Assembly: GCA_934448295.1 (NCBI GenBank)
Contig: CAKSEY010000012.1
Span: forward strand, 1-64,000
Source: an uncultured Oscillospiraceae bacterium
GTDB taxonomy: Bacteria; Bacillota; Clostridia; Oscillospirales; Ruminococcaceae
DNA: 64,000 nucleotides
Direction of reading: 5' to 3'
In this document: piece by piece, positions 34,601-41,819 of the stretch
Position numbering within the stretch: position 1 is the stretch's first letter
Layout: the number at the start of each line of letters is the position of its first letter
Notes under the pieces: model-generated
Told to the model about the DNA's origin: nothing
The model's input: the letters and a program-made list of their open reading frames with translations, nothing else
The model's database searches: none
Translations under genes and position numbers: made by a program

Positions 34601-35935
34601 CTTTTCAGGCTCGTTTATGTAAACGTTCTTTATGGAATGTCCGTTTCCGATGAATTTGCCGTTGAAGTTCTCTATTACCTTAACATCCTTTCGGCTTTCA
34701 AGGTCGATATCGTTCCCGAGGACGTAGTTCTGGTTCCACTTTGCTTTGTCCGCGCCGATATCCACGAACTGCTGGGCTTCTGTTATAAGCGTGTAGGTGT
34801 CCCAGTCCGGATCGGATTCCGTGCCGAAATTGAACACCTCGCGCTCCATTGCGGCGGGCGCCGCCGGAATGTTCTTCAGCCTTACATAGTTCATCTGAGC
34901 CTTGCCGCTGCCGTCCGGGACAATGCTGCCGGATTCCCATATGTTTTCGTCAAATCTGTTGTATTTATCAATGCTGCCGCACAGAGCTCCGGTGGAAATA
35001 CCTTTTGCCTCGTTATCACCGCTGGCGGGGCTGAATACGTCGCTGTTGTAATAGCTGTTTGCTATTCTGGCGTTCTCATTTCCGTTTACGTCCGAATGAC
35101 TGACAGCATAAACCTTTGTTTCTCCGGTAAGCTCCCCGGCATTTATGCAGAACGTTATGTAATTGAGGTTGATCCCCGCGATACCGCCAATCTGTTCTTT
35201 GCCCGTGATACTGCCGCTGTTGAAACAGTTGCTGATCTGGGTGCCCTTGGCGGTGTTTCCGCAGATACCGCCGATGAACGAATTTGCGGTGATATTCCCC
35301 ATATTCAGGCAGCCGGAAATCGTTCCGGTGCTGTACCCGCAGATACCGCCGACATATTTTCCGCCCTCGGTGCTTCCTGTAATGTCCGCCGAGTTCCAGC
35401 AGTTTTCGATGGTTCCGGTGCTGTATCCGCATATCGCGCCGGTTCTTTCAGCGCTGCCGATACTGATGTTTCCGCTCTCTATGCCGAGATTCCTTATCGT
35501 GCCGGAGGAACAGCCGAAAAGTCCCTGACCGTCCAGTCCGGCGGTAAGGGTCAGCCCGGATATTTTGTACTTATTTCCGTCAAACGTTCCGGCAAAAGGC
35601 TTCGTAACAGTGCCGCCGCCTGTCTCGCGTTCTCCTATGCCTATCGGATTCCACTCGCTGCCCGACAGGTCAAGATCGGCCACAAGCTGGAAATACTTCC
35701 CCTGATATGTTTTACCGCCGTTCACCCGCTCCGCCAGTAACGCAAGCTGCTCCGCCGTTTTTATGATGTACGGGTCGGTGCTGTCTCCTTTACCGCTTTC
35801 AAAGCCCTCGGCGGCTTTACCGTCCCACGCTGCGGCAGCCGATCTTCCGAGCCCTGGATTTATGACGAACAGCGCCGCTATCAGCGCTATAATTGCAAGA
35901 CCCGCGGTCAGCAGCCGCATTCTTTTCGCTGTCAT
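28673..35935 (-). CDS. Giant secreted GLUG-repeat protein with C-terminal dockerin
   Basis: A 2420-aa exported protein; start at ATG 35935 with AGGAGG upstream. Residues 1-35 are a signal peptide. About 50-1260 hold four blocks of GLUG-type beta-helix repeats (GGICGxxxG...I.NC.N.G), each opened by a NFGTE..P.WD.YT.I-like segment near 368, 740 and 1038. About 1398-1658 carry three MBG-like repeats (D.....Y.G....V.PGTYTV). About 1980-2115 are three 46-residue Cys-rich repeats (CTVCGEKLSTEH). The C-terminus (2362-2420) is a type I-like dockerin: DLSNDGILNALDAAMILKDIV and DFNGDGVMNALDASAILMAIV, two Ca-binding loops. It should attach to a cohesin scaffold outside the cell; the ligand of the helix is unknown. 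Confidence 0.9.
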   Translation of the reverse strand: MTAKRMRLLTAGLAIIALIAALFVINPGLGRSAAAAWDGKAAEGFESGKGDSTDPYIIKTAEQLALLAERVNGGKTYQGKYFQLVADLDLSGSEWNPIGIGERETGGGTVTKPFAGTFDGNKYKISGLTLTAGLDGQGLFGCSSGTIRNLGIESGNISIGSAERTGAICGYSTGTIENCWNSADITGSTEGGKYVGGICGYSTGTISGCLNMGNITANSFIGGICGNTAKGTQISNCFNSGSITGKEQIGGIAGINLNYITFCINAGELTGETKVYAVSHSDVNGNENARIANSYYNSDVFSPASGDNEAKGISTGALCGSIDKYNRFDENIWESGSIVPDGSGKAQMNYVRLKNIPAAPAAMEREVFNFGTESDPDWDTYTLITEAQQFVDIGADKAKWNQNYVLGNDIDLESRKDVKVIENFNGKFIGNGHSIKNVYINEPEKFKVALFGEVNSGSVIRDLTLDGGSIYGKQSVGGIAAENNGSLINCTSSCSVSGEFGYVGGVCAYSEGTLISCRNTGSVSCTAGTHDENRTTGGVCGGSSGGKIENCYNSGTVESPKQAGGVCGSSSGGEIENCYNSGAVSGTENVGGICGEGNYGSKISGCFNSGEVTGTGKIGGICGSVSGYESNGHEIVSSVSGCANTGKVSGSGSLGSVCGNGGDHTSFTDCIYSSGSGLTAIGGKADVSGSASSAPAEEVINSFKPESWTEGYVRENVAGRKKTILRADPVPAGAKQEETRLEYYNFGTEASPEWDSYTEISTERELLALAGDNTKWGGNYVLAGDIQLTGGSFSPIGTETVPFSGKFSGNGHVLNNVKISAVGDYSGLFGYNTGTITYVGIESGKISGGNCTGSICGMNAGTITGCYNNAPVTGKESAGGVCGKNSGTVQMSYNTGAVTGILKTGGVCGESTDGSTLANCYNTGMLVGDSFVGGICGSAGSSADVYYSFSMAEICGNSKVGGIVCTGPSTTCYYSNDLFLVNEFGGPVKTQNLTSRQSDFSGDIWETGSYTTGTANGRYRTDNYTLISLKGVGKAQSGELRMYNYFTLNSDSWRYYNPITTADEFEKLTQNSAMWRRNYVLQSDIDLSGRNITPIGNEVTPFYAFFSGDGHKISNLIINQPDSDNVGLFGYVSGWVYDIITENGSITGRNNVGGIIGHASDTKGRCVNGNAVSGVRNVGGICGESSTTTIDCINIGTVTGTDSVGAICGTNNKYTKNCWYNSDTSGAKGIAGADLEGAAQGLTTLRMTSADALTTMGLDSTFWTKKANDKAAGIAYYPSLREDSAPSIGYKSGVILENSSADSPAYLGTADLTVYSLVKFDGMPQAYSKTALTAGSGSFTVTLNDKEVVAATALPDGAKTNVTTSALPAAGDDCRFVLNYSGADSSFIADTSADCTVKVEKLALTAADLEFSPPSYLKYNGAAKEAEIAVKPGITGAGDITLKYYRDGAESDPVIPGTYTVTADVADGENYKAAVLSGGWEFTIVKGDITADLFKFTAPEDCRYNGEGKPVSVTVNDGAEGVGEITLHYLSSTSGEITVPVKPETIKVLIDVAEGEYYNAASGIGGWLYTIYYGTPAADDFIFHAPADTEYTGLPLAAAVEARRFSDGSETGMGEITAVKYYLDGVPTEPIAPGTYTVKIDVAKSECYLAASDVTSPDWTFTITPAALTASGSGTASGTFGGSLGSLSVSGLKAMLGTDEIPGRWALSGGDIPNVGDTGKYTAVFTADVHPEYYKPLTADVTLDIAKAQAPAMADTALSCHWGASGEKSVSLGGLPENTGEIFPASIAVTDVNGILAADSARYSDGKLYFTLGENTEESIGNTAEITVTLPTQNYADFTFRITVTLAAKGDQQAPLQSDFRMGLTSTGSNITAEIVTGLSGVEFSFDGSDWGSENAAPVGHDELVTGYIRFAETDSLNPSQAVSLTLKSGHGELTRHDRSEPDCISDGNAEYWECGLCTRYFLDEAGTQETALQNVVLAKTGHTPGEAVRENEVPASCTADGSYDEAIYCTVCSEKISTEHKTIPATGHTPGEAVRENEIPASCTVDGSYDEAIYCTVCGEKLSTEHKTIPAAGHTPGGAVRENEIPAACTVDGSYDEAIYCTVCGEKLSTERRTVPAAGHKWSEKYESDKSGHWHICEVCGAVSDIENHVSGGAATYTKPELCTVCGYEMSPRKSSSGGNSSGGTARPSRPAAVTETQPGINGVQKSWADIAADLMKQGGGSAVISLNGETTVPADVIKAIADSRIKAEFITDSIKSWIIDGAAINSASAADLTALPGNADRSGLRGVFGADLKISGTVIQAELKLTFRREFADQFANVYRLTEGGLEFQCCARIAEDGAAAIPGAYTGGEYVVMVCEYSDLPGDLSNDGILNALDAAMILKDIVGYSKGENPRMADFNGDGVMNALDASAILMAIVAE
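29577..29999 (-). repeat. 138-bp tandem repeats inside the GLUG-dockerin gene
   Basis: Three near-identical 138-bp units (equivalent positions at 29601, 29739 and 29877) encode 46-residue modules with GHTPGEAVRENE...CT.DGSYDEAIYCTVC. Each keeps CxxC-type cysteines that could bind zinc or form disulfides. High DNA identity points to recent duplication or homogenisation. Confidence 0.85.
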
Positions 35936-36015
35936 GAGATTACCTCCTGTAAACTGTTTTTTTGTCTCTGTGCGGATATTCACCGCCAAACCAATATTAT
36001 GCAATACTACTATAT

Positions 36016-36044
36016 ATTATAGTTTAGAAATCATGATTTGTCAA
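36016..36044 (-). promoter_or_regulatory. Promoter of the GLUG-dockerin gene
   Basis: Minus strand: TTGACA (36044-36039), 17 nt, TATAAT (36021-36016). Both hexamers are perfect. Confidence 0.85.
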
Positions 36045-36130
36045 TAGAACAGATCTGCCTTTTCGGGCATATGTCCGGAATTATTTCAGAAAAGGGAACA
36101 GGAGTCTTTTACAGCTCCCGCCAGCCTCTA

Positions 36131-36934
36131 TCAGTTCCGCATATATCTTCCGGGAGAAACTCCGCACCGCGCAGCGAACGCCTTGTAGAAATTCGAGTAG
36201 GTGGAAAATCCGCACCTTTCGCCGGCTTCCTGCGGAGATATTCCGCTTTTCAGAAGTTCCTTCGCAAGGTTTATCTTTTTCATAAGGATATAATTGTGCA
36301 CGGAAGTCTTGGCGTACTCCTTGAATCGGTGGGAAAGGTAGTACTTCGAAACGAAGAACCTTTCCGAAAGCTGGTCAAGCGAGGGGGAGCTGACAAAATT
36401 CTCGTTCAGATAAACTATCACCTGGCGGATAATATCGCCGGACTGGCATTCCGCCTGGCTTATCTCGGAGAACTCCCGGCGCAGCCTGTCCAGTATCAGC
36501 ATTATGCAGCTTTCTGCGGCATAGCCCGACAGCGCGTCGTCTGAAAGAAAGCCCGCCAGCGCGGAGTCCAGCAGCTCCCGCAGGCGGTCGTATTCCGCGC
36601 TGTGAAAGGAAACAAGGTGGGTTTTCTTTTCTTCTGCAAGGCGGTTTATCTCCTGCATGAATCCGCTTATCCCCTCGTTTTTCTCCAGCCAGGAATTGAA
36701 TATCCACAGCACATAACGCTCGTACGGGACGTTTTCCCCGATGACCGGGCGGTGCAGCTTTCCGGGCGGGATTATCAGCACATCTCCTTTTTTCAGCTCG
36801 TAGCTTTCGTTTTCAACGTAATACTTCACGCTGCCGTCCGCGAAGAAATATATCTCGTAATGGTCGTGGCTGTGGAACTGTATGGGCGCAGTGTACCTGT
36901 CCTTGTTGTGGGACAGCATAAAATCGGTTTTCAT
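36131..36934 (-). CDS. AraC-family transcriptional regulator
   Basis: A 267-aa regulator with an N-terminal cupin sensor (IQFHSHDHYEIYFFADGSV; GDVLIIPPGKLHRP) and a C-terminal pair of AraC helix-turn-helices (SLDQLSERFFVSKYYLSHRF and SGISPQEAGERCGFSTYSNF), ending in F.A..G.SPGRY. It is divergent from the beta-glucuronidase gene and probably activates it in response to a sugar or glucuronide. The predicted transcription start coincides with its ATG, so the mRNA appears to be leaderless. Confidence 0.9.
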   Translation of the reverse strand: MKTDFMLSHNKDRYTAPIQFHSHDHYEIYFFADGSVKYYVENESYELKKGDVLIIPPGKLHRPVIGENVPYERYVLWIFNSWLEKNEGISGFMQEINRLAEEKKTHLVSFHSAEYDRLRELLDSALAGFLSDDALSGYAAESCIMLILDRLRREFSEISQAECQSGDIIRQVIVYLNENFVSSPSLDQLSERFFVSKYYLSHRFKEYAKTSVHNYILMKKINLAKELLKSGISPQEAGERCGFSTYSNFYKAFAARCGVSPGRYMRN

Positions 36935-36940
36935 AGGTAA

Positions 36941-36969
36941 ATTATACAGCAGTTTTTGAAATATTTCAA
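36941..36969 (-). promoter_or_regulatory. Promoter of the AraC gene, giving a leaderless mRNA
   Basis: Minus strand: TTGAAA (36969-36964), 17 nt, TATAAT (36946-36941), then six bases and the ATG at 36934. No ribosome binding site lies between. Confidence 0.7.
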
Positions 36970-37012
36970 GCGGTTTACGGCAATTTCTGATATTTTATTG
37001 CTTGCAGAACTG

Positions 37013-37021
37013 TGATATAAT
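37013..37021 (+). promoter_or_regulatory. Extended -10 promoter of the beta-glucuronidase gene
   Basis: TGATATAAT has the TGn extension and a perfect TATAAT, while no good -35 is visible at the right distance. This is typical of an activator-dependent promoter, fitting the divergent AraC gene. Confidence 0.55.
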
Positions 37022-37052
37022 CAAATCAATAAATCGAAAGGAGCTTGCCCCT

Positions 37053-38789
37053 ATGGAAAGCATTGACCGTGAATACTTCGAAAAAATGACCACCGCGGAT
37101 TCCATGATATTCGACCGCTTCAGAAAAAAGGAATCCCTCAACGGACACTGGCACTACGCCGTTGACCAGTACGACACCTTCCTGCGGCAGAAGTGGTTCA
37201 ATGAGAATTACTACGATGAGGGCGGCAACACCCTCCCGGTGGATTTCTCCTTTGACGAATGGGAGCTGATGAACCTCCCGTGCAGCTGGAATACCACCGA
37301 CAGAATGTACATGCTGTACGAGGGAAGCATGGTGTACACACGCAAATTCATCTATGCAAGGCAGAGCGGCAACGAGCGCATGATTCTGAAAATCGGCGCC
37401 GCGAATTACATATGCCGCGTGTTCGTCAACAAGAAATACGTTGGGATGCACCGGGGCGGCTCCACACCGTGCTACTTCGATATAACCGCTCATCTGGAGC
37501 ACGACAACCGGATATTCCTCCAGGTGGACAACACAAGGCGGAACGATCAGGTTCCCATGGAAAACACCGACTGGTTCAATTACGGCGGTATCTACCGCGA
37601 TATTGAACTTATCCGCGTACCGAAAACGCACATCAGGGACTTTAAAATCGCGCTTGAACCCGACAGCAATTTCGGCAGGATTCGCGCAGGCGCCGCCGTT
37701 TCTGAGAATTACTGTGGAACTGCAAAGCTTGATATCCCTGAGCTTGGAATAACGCAGGAGATCGAAATCGTCAACGGCTGCGGCGAGATTGTTTTTGACG
37801 CTTCACCGGAACTCTGGTCGCCGGAAACCCCGAAGCTGTATGATGTTTCCCTTGAGTGCGCAGGCGACAGGGTTCGCGACAGGGTGGGCTTCCGGGAGAT
37901 ACGCGTCATGGGCATGGATATCGTGCTGAACGGAAAGCCGCTGTTTCTCCGGGGGATAAGCTGCCACGAGGACAGCGTGGAGCACGGGAAGGCTCTCACG
38001 GACGAGGAACGTCTGGAGAATATCCGGCTGGCGAAGGAACTTGGCTGCAATTTCATGCGCGTGGCTCACTACCCGCACAGCGAGAGAATGTCGCAGCTTG
38101 CCGACGAATTGGGGCTGCTTCTGTGGGAGGAAGTCCCGGTCTACTGGGGGATACGGTTTGATTCCGAGGACACATACAGCGACGCGGAAAATCAGCTCCG
38201 GGAGCTTATCACCCGGGACTACAACCGCGCGAGCGTTATAATCTGGTCGGTGGGCAACGAAAACGCCGACACGGACGACCGGCTGAAATTCATGAGCCGC
38301 CTTGCGGAATGCGCTCACTTCATCGACAGGACGAGAATGGTTTCCGCAGCCTGCCTTGTGAACTACCAGAAGAACGCCATAGAGGACAGGCTGGAGCAGT
38401 ATCTCGATGTGATCGGACTGAACGAATACTGCGGCTGGTACACGGCAGAATGGCGGATGCTTCCGGAGCTTTTCGAGAACAGCGACCCGAAAAAGCCGGT
38501 GATAATCACTGAATTCGGCGCGGACGCCTACCCGGGACTGCGCGGCACGATAACCGACAAGGGCACCGAGGACTGTCAGGCGTACGTCTACGAAAGGCAG
38601 ACGGAAACTATCCGCAAAATCCCGTACATCAGGGGCATGACGCCGTGGATACTCCACGATTTCCGCTGCCCGAGAAGGACTTCCGTAAACCAGCGCTACT
38701 ACAACACCAAGGGTCTGCTCTCAGCGGACAAGAAGCACCGGAAGCCCGCGTTCTTCGTCCTGCGGGATTTCTACGAATCGTTAAAATAA
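37053..38789 (+). CDS. uidA: Beta-glucuronidase, glycoside hydrolase family 2
   Basis: A 578-aa cytoplasmic GH2 enzyme (no signal peptide). Acid/base Glu is E403 in WSVGNEN and the nucleophile E487 in ITEFGAD. N551 and K553 in YNTKGLLS match the N-x-K motif that recognises the glucuronate carboxylate and separates GUS from galactosidases. LNEYCGWY corresponds to the conserved Y-GWY strand. The start at 37053 has GAAAGGAG upstream; the longer frame lacks one. No extended active-site loop 1 is visible. It hydrolyses glucuronide conjugates or oligosaccharides. No transporter is adjacent. Confidence 0.87.
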   Translation: MESIDREYFEKMTTADSMIFDRFRKKESLNGHWHYAVDQYDTFLRQKWFNENYYDEGGNTLPVDFSFDEWELMNLPCSWNTTDRMYMLYEGSMVYTRKFIYARQSGNERMILKIGAANYICRVFVNKKYVGMHRGGSTPCYFDITAHLEHDNRIFLQVDNTRRNDQVPMENTDWFNYGGIYRDIELIRVPKTHIRDFKIALEPDSNFGRIRAGAAVSENYCGTAKLDIPELGITQEIEIVNGCGEIVFDASPELWSPETPKLYDVSLECAGDRVRDRVGFREIRVMGMDIVLNGKPLFLRGISCHEDSVEHGKALTDEERLENIRLAKELGCNFMRVAHYPHSERMSQLADELGLLLWEEVPVYWGIRFDSEDTYSDAENQLRELITRDYNRASVIIWSVGNENADTDDRLKFMSRLAECAHFIDRTRMVSAACLVNYQKNAIEDRLEQYLDVIGLNEYCGWYTAEWRMLPELFENSDPKKPVIITEFGADAYPGLRGTITDKGTEDCQAYVYERQTETIRKIPYIRGMTPWILHDFRCPRRTSVNQRYYNTKGLLSADKKHRKPAFFVLRDFYESLK

Positions 38790-38826
38790 ACGCGGCTGTA
38801 CCTTAATCTTTAACTGCATAAAAAAA

Positions 38827-38861
38827 CTCCTAAAATCTGTGTTTTAAGCAGATTTTAGGAG
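38827..38861 (+). terminator. Terminator after the beta-glucuronidase gene
   Basis: CTCCTAAAATCTG and CAGATTTTAGGAG form a perfect 13-bp stem with a 9-nt loop, followed by GTTTAATTGCGTTTTTT. Confidence 0.9.
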
Positions 38862-38901
38862 GTTTAATTGCGTTTTTTATGCCATTTCAGACTTTTCAAA
38901 A

Positions 38902-38917
38902 ACACTATATATTGATT
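38902..38917. promoter_or_regulatory. Second NrdR-box-like site
   Basis: ACACTATATATTGATT shares the first 13 bases with the site upstream of pflB. It lies between two convergent genes, with no obvious promoter to control, so it may be coincidental. Confidence 0.25.
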
Positions 38918-38991
38918 TGCAATTCTTAATAATGTATGTTACAACTCAACACCATATTGCGTAAGCAAAAGTCCTACAAATGGCTGTGTTA

Positions 38992-39744
38992 TCAGTCCTC
39001 GTCGTCAGACTCGGGAGCGTCCCAGTTGTGCCATACGTTCTGAACGTCGTCATTGTCCTCGAGGGCTTCAAGCAGCAGACCCATCTTCTTTATGTGATCC
39101 TCGTCTGTGAGAGTGGTGTAAGTAGAGGGGATCTGCGCAGCCTCAGCGGACATAACCTTGTAGCCCTTCTTGCCGAGCTCCTCTGCTACTGCTGCAACAG
39201 TGGAGGGATCGGTCGTTATCTCAACAACGCCGTCCTCAAAGCTGAAATCATCGCCGCCAGCCTCGAGGATATCCTCCATTGCCTTGTCCTCGTCGATGTC
39301 ACCGTCCTCGTTGTCAAGAACGATCATTCCCTTGAGGGTGAACAGGAAGTCAACGCAGCCAGTTGCGCCCATGTTTCCGCCGAACTTGTCGAAGTAGTGA
39401 CGTATCTCGCCTGCGGTACGGTTTCTGTTATCGGTAAGGCACTCAACGATTACCGCAACGCCGTTCGGCCCGTAGCCCTCGTATACGCAGTCCTCGTAGT
39501 CGTTCTTCTCAGCGCCGCCGGCAGCCTTCTTCAGAAGTCTGTCGATGTTGTCGTTCGGGATATTGTTGCTCTTAGCCTTCTGAACCAGCGTGAAAAGCCT
39601 GGAGTTGTTCGCGGGATCCGCGCTTCCGGTCTCCTTGATGCAAACGAGTATCTCACGGCTGATCTTTGTGAATACCTTTGCCCTTGCGCCGTCCTTTTCG
39701 CCCTTCTTGCGCTTGATGGTGCTCCATTTTGAATGTCCTGACAT
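38992..39744 (-). CDS. yebC: YebC/PmpR-family protein
   Basis: A 250-aa three-domain protein. The N-terminal MSGHSKWSTIKRKKGEKDGAR and internal YEGYGPNGVAVIVECLTDNR are diagnostic, with an acidic C-terminal tail (APESDDED). Family members act as transcription regulators or, as shown for YebC2 types, relieve ribosome stalling at proline stretches; which applies here is not settled. AAGGAG precedes the ATG. It is the last gene of the cluster starting at obgE. Confidence 0.93.
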   Translation of the reverse strand: MSGHSKWSTIKRKKGEKDGARAKVFTKISREILVCIKETGSADPANNSRLFTLVQKAKSNNIPNDNIDRLLKKAAGGAEKNDYEDCVYEGYGPNGVAVIVECLTDNRNRTAGEIRHYFDKFGGNMGATGCVDFLFTLKGMIVLDNEDGDIDEDKAMEDILEAGGDDFSFEDGVVEITTDPSTVAAVAEELGKKGYKVMSAEAAQIPSTYTTLTDEDHIKKMGLLLEALEDNDDVQNVWHNWDAPESDDED

Positions 39745-39775
39745 TGTTTATTCTCCTTATATTTTTATGTTATAG

Positions 39776-40660
39776 TTAGTCCAGCTTCTGGAAGCCCTTG
39801 CCCAGAACCTCGCTCGCGCCGGTAATTATTACGAATGCATTCGGATCGGTCTCCTTGACGATCCGCTTGACCTTGACGTACTCGTTCTTGTGGACCGCTA
39901 TGCAGACCACCTGACGTTCCTCGCCGCTGTACGCTCCCTCGCCTTTAAGCAGGGTGACTCCGCGCTTCTGCTTCAGCAGGCGCTCCGCTATCTCCTGCGG
40001 CTTTTCCGAGAAGATCATCAGGAACTTCCCCTCCAGACCGCCGTAGACCAGCATATCTATCACCCTTGCCTGCACGAATACCGAAACTATCGCGTACAGA
40101 ACCACGTCAAGATTCTTATAAACAAAATATCCGCTGAGAGCCACCCCGGCATTTATCAGGAACGATATCTGCCCGAGCTTTATCTCCGGCTTGAAGCGGT
40201 TGATTATCTTGTTGATTATATCGGTGCCGCCGGTGGTTCCCTCCCGGGCGTAGACTATCCCAAGCCCCGCGCCCATCAGCAGCCCGCCGAATATGGAAGC
40301 CAGGATACCGCCGCCGTTTTCCGCAATGTAGACCGGAACGCCCTTCAGCACATAGTCCGTCATCAGCGAAAGCGAAGCGACGCCTATCAGCGTCTTTATC
40401 ATGGTTTTCCGGTTCAGAAGAATGAACCCGGCTATCAGCAGAGGTATATTTATCACGCTGATAAGCGTACCGAGCTTAGCCCCGGTAACATAGCTGATTA
40501 TCGTCGCGATACCCGTAACTCCGCCCGGCGCGATGTTATTCGGCGCGGTGAAGCAATGCACGCCCAGCGCGTAAATTCCCGCGCCAAAAATGATTATCAG
40601 CGTGTCCAGCGCCCAGTGCTTCACCGCCTGTAACCCTTCAGACTGCTTCTTCCTAGTCAT
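39776..40660 (-). CDS. yitT: YitT-family membrane protein
   Basis: A 294-aa protein with five to six membrane helices, starting with GAGIYALGVHCFTAPNNIAPGG and including REGTTGGTDIINKII, both typical of YitT. The C-terminal DUF2179 domain is cytoplasmic (VVCIAVHKNEYVKVKRIV). Role unknown; often called a membrane transporter. GAGGTGA precedes the ATG, 17 bp after mrnC. Confidence 0.88.
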   Translation of the reverse strand: MTRKKQSEGLQAVKHWALDTLIIIFGAGIYALGVHCFTAPNNIAPGGVTGIATIISYVTGAKLGTLISVINIPLLIAGFILLNRKTMIKTLIGVASLSLMTDYVLKGVPVYIAENGGGILASIFGGLLMGAGLGIVYAREGTTGGTDIINKIINRFKPEIKLGQISFLINAGVALSGYFVYKNLDVVLYAIVSVFVQARVIDMLVYGGLEGKFLMIFSEKPQEIAERLLKQKRGVTLLKGEGAYSGEERQVVCIAVHKNEYVKVKRIVKETDPNAFVIITGASEVLGKGFQKLD

Positions 40661-40677
40661 AGCCGCTCACCTCCGCG

Positions 40678-41079
40678 TTAAACCGGCAGCGCCCCGCATA
40701 TGGCGCTGAAAAGCTCCTCTATGCGCTCCTCCTGTCCCGAAAGGCTGAGGTACCCGAACAGCGTTTCCAGCGCAGTGGCACGGCGGTATTCCGACGGCTT
40801 TGCGCTCTTCGGCACGGAGATCCCGCCCGCGTTCCTGCCGCGGCGCAGAATGTCTGCTTCCTTTTCAGTGAGCATCGGCTCAATGACCTCCACAGCCTTT
40901 GACTGGTAGGAGGCGCGCACCTGCTCCACCGCGAGGTCGTGCAGCCGCCCGGCGCTTGTGTTCCCGTGGAGAACTACCTTTCGTCTGACCAGCAGCTCGT
41001 AAACGCAGTCTCCGTAAAACGCGAGCACATTCGGACTGTAAGCCGCCGCTTCGTGCTCGGTCAGTTGGGTCAGTGCCAT
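40678..41079 (-). CDS. mrnC: Mini-ribonuclease III
   Basis: A 133-aa RNase III catalytic domain without a dsRNA-binding domain. The motif NVLAFYGDCVYELLVR carries the catalytic Asp-Glu region and YRRATALETLFGYL the second Glu. In Bacillus it matures 23S rRNA ends. It starts 4 nt after the preceding methyltransferase-like gene, indicating coupling. Confidence 0.92.
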   Translation of the reverse strand: MALTQLTEHEAAAYSPNVLAFYGDCVYELLVRRKVVLHGNTSAGRLHDLAVEQVRASYQSKAVEVIEPMLTEKEADILRRGRNAGGISVPKSAKPSEYRRATALETLFGYLSLSGQEERIEELFSAICGALPV

Positions 41080-41083
41080 CTCA

Positions 41084-41785
41084 TCAACCTTTCAGTATGT
41101 AGTATACGCAGCTATATTCCTCGCAATGCGCGTCAAAAATCCCCGCTTCCTTGCGGAGCTCGCTCATGCCGAGGGAAACGCTGCTGTCCTCCTTGTGGAT
41201 ACCCGCGTATTTCTCCGCGGCCTCCATCAGCGGGACGTAATATCCGGCGTGCCAGTCGGATTTCGGCGCGATGTAGAAATCCTGAACCTTCCAGCCCTGC
41301 TCCTTCGCCATGACAAGCACCTTGTCCAGCGGGAGTATCTGCCCGAATCTGCGCTGGCAGAAAACCCTCGCGTCCGGCGACGGCTCCGTGAGCCAGCTCA
41401 CCGCGCGGTAGACAAGCGTGCCGCCCTTTTTCAGCTTCTGCCGGAGCTGCTCCAGCCGCTGAGCGCAGCCGTCAAACTCCACTATCCCGTTGTACCATAT
41501 CAGGTCGAAGCTCCCGTTTTCGCCCGGGAGCTCAAAGAGCTGCACGGTGGTGGAATCCAGCCCGGCCTCCCTGCCCTGCTGCGCGCGGAATTCATCGGTA
41601 AACGCCGCTTTCAGCGTCCCGCCGAGCTTTCCCCAAATAAGGCGCGGCGTACACGCCTCGTCGCCCACAAAGAGCGACGACTGCGGTCTGACGCTGCCAA
41701 GCATTGACAGCACCTGCTCTGCCGTGGCACTGCTGCCCGGCGACGAGCGGTCTAACTGACGGAGCAAAACGCTGATCAGATTCAT
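41084..41785 (-). CDS. Methyltransferase-fold protein with degenerate SAM site
   Basis: A 233-aa protein with the class I methyltransferase topology: FDLIWYNGIVEF (motif IV-like) and RQKLKKGGTLVYRAVSW (motif VI-like) are clear. Motif I is degenerate (SSLFVGDEACTPRLIWGKLG instead of a GxGxG loop). The C-terminal part (KSDWHAGYYVPLMEAAEKY) is distinctive. Substrate and even activity are uncertain. Its position between obgE and mrnC hints at a ribosome- or RNA-linked role. Confidence 0.6.
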   Translation of the reverse strand: MNLISVLLRQLDRSSPGSSATAEQVLSMLGSVRPQSSLFVGDEACTPRLIWGKLGGTLKAAFTDEFRAQQGREAGLDSTTVQLFELPGENGSFDLIWYNGIVEFDGCAQRLEQLRQKLKKGGTLVYRAVSWLTEPSPDARVFCQRRFGQILPLDKVLVMAKEQGWKVQDFYIAPKSDWHAGYYVPLMEAAEKYAGIHKEDSSVSLGMSELRKEAGIFDAHCEEYSCVYYILKG

Positions 41786-41819
41786 TTTTTGTTACCTCAG
41801 AAACAACAGCTTCTCACGG

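Noticed and set aside
33944..35740. 598-codon frame antisense to the GLUG-dockerin gene
   Set aside because: Open only because the repeated Gly/Ser/Thr codons of the sense gene lack stops in that frame; Ala/Asp-rich sequence without motifs.
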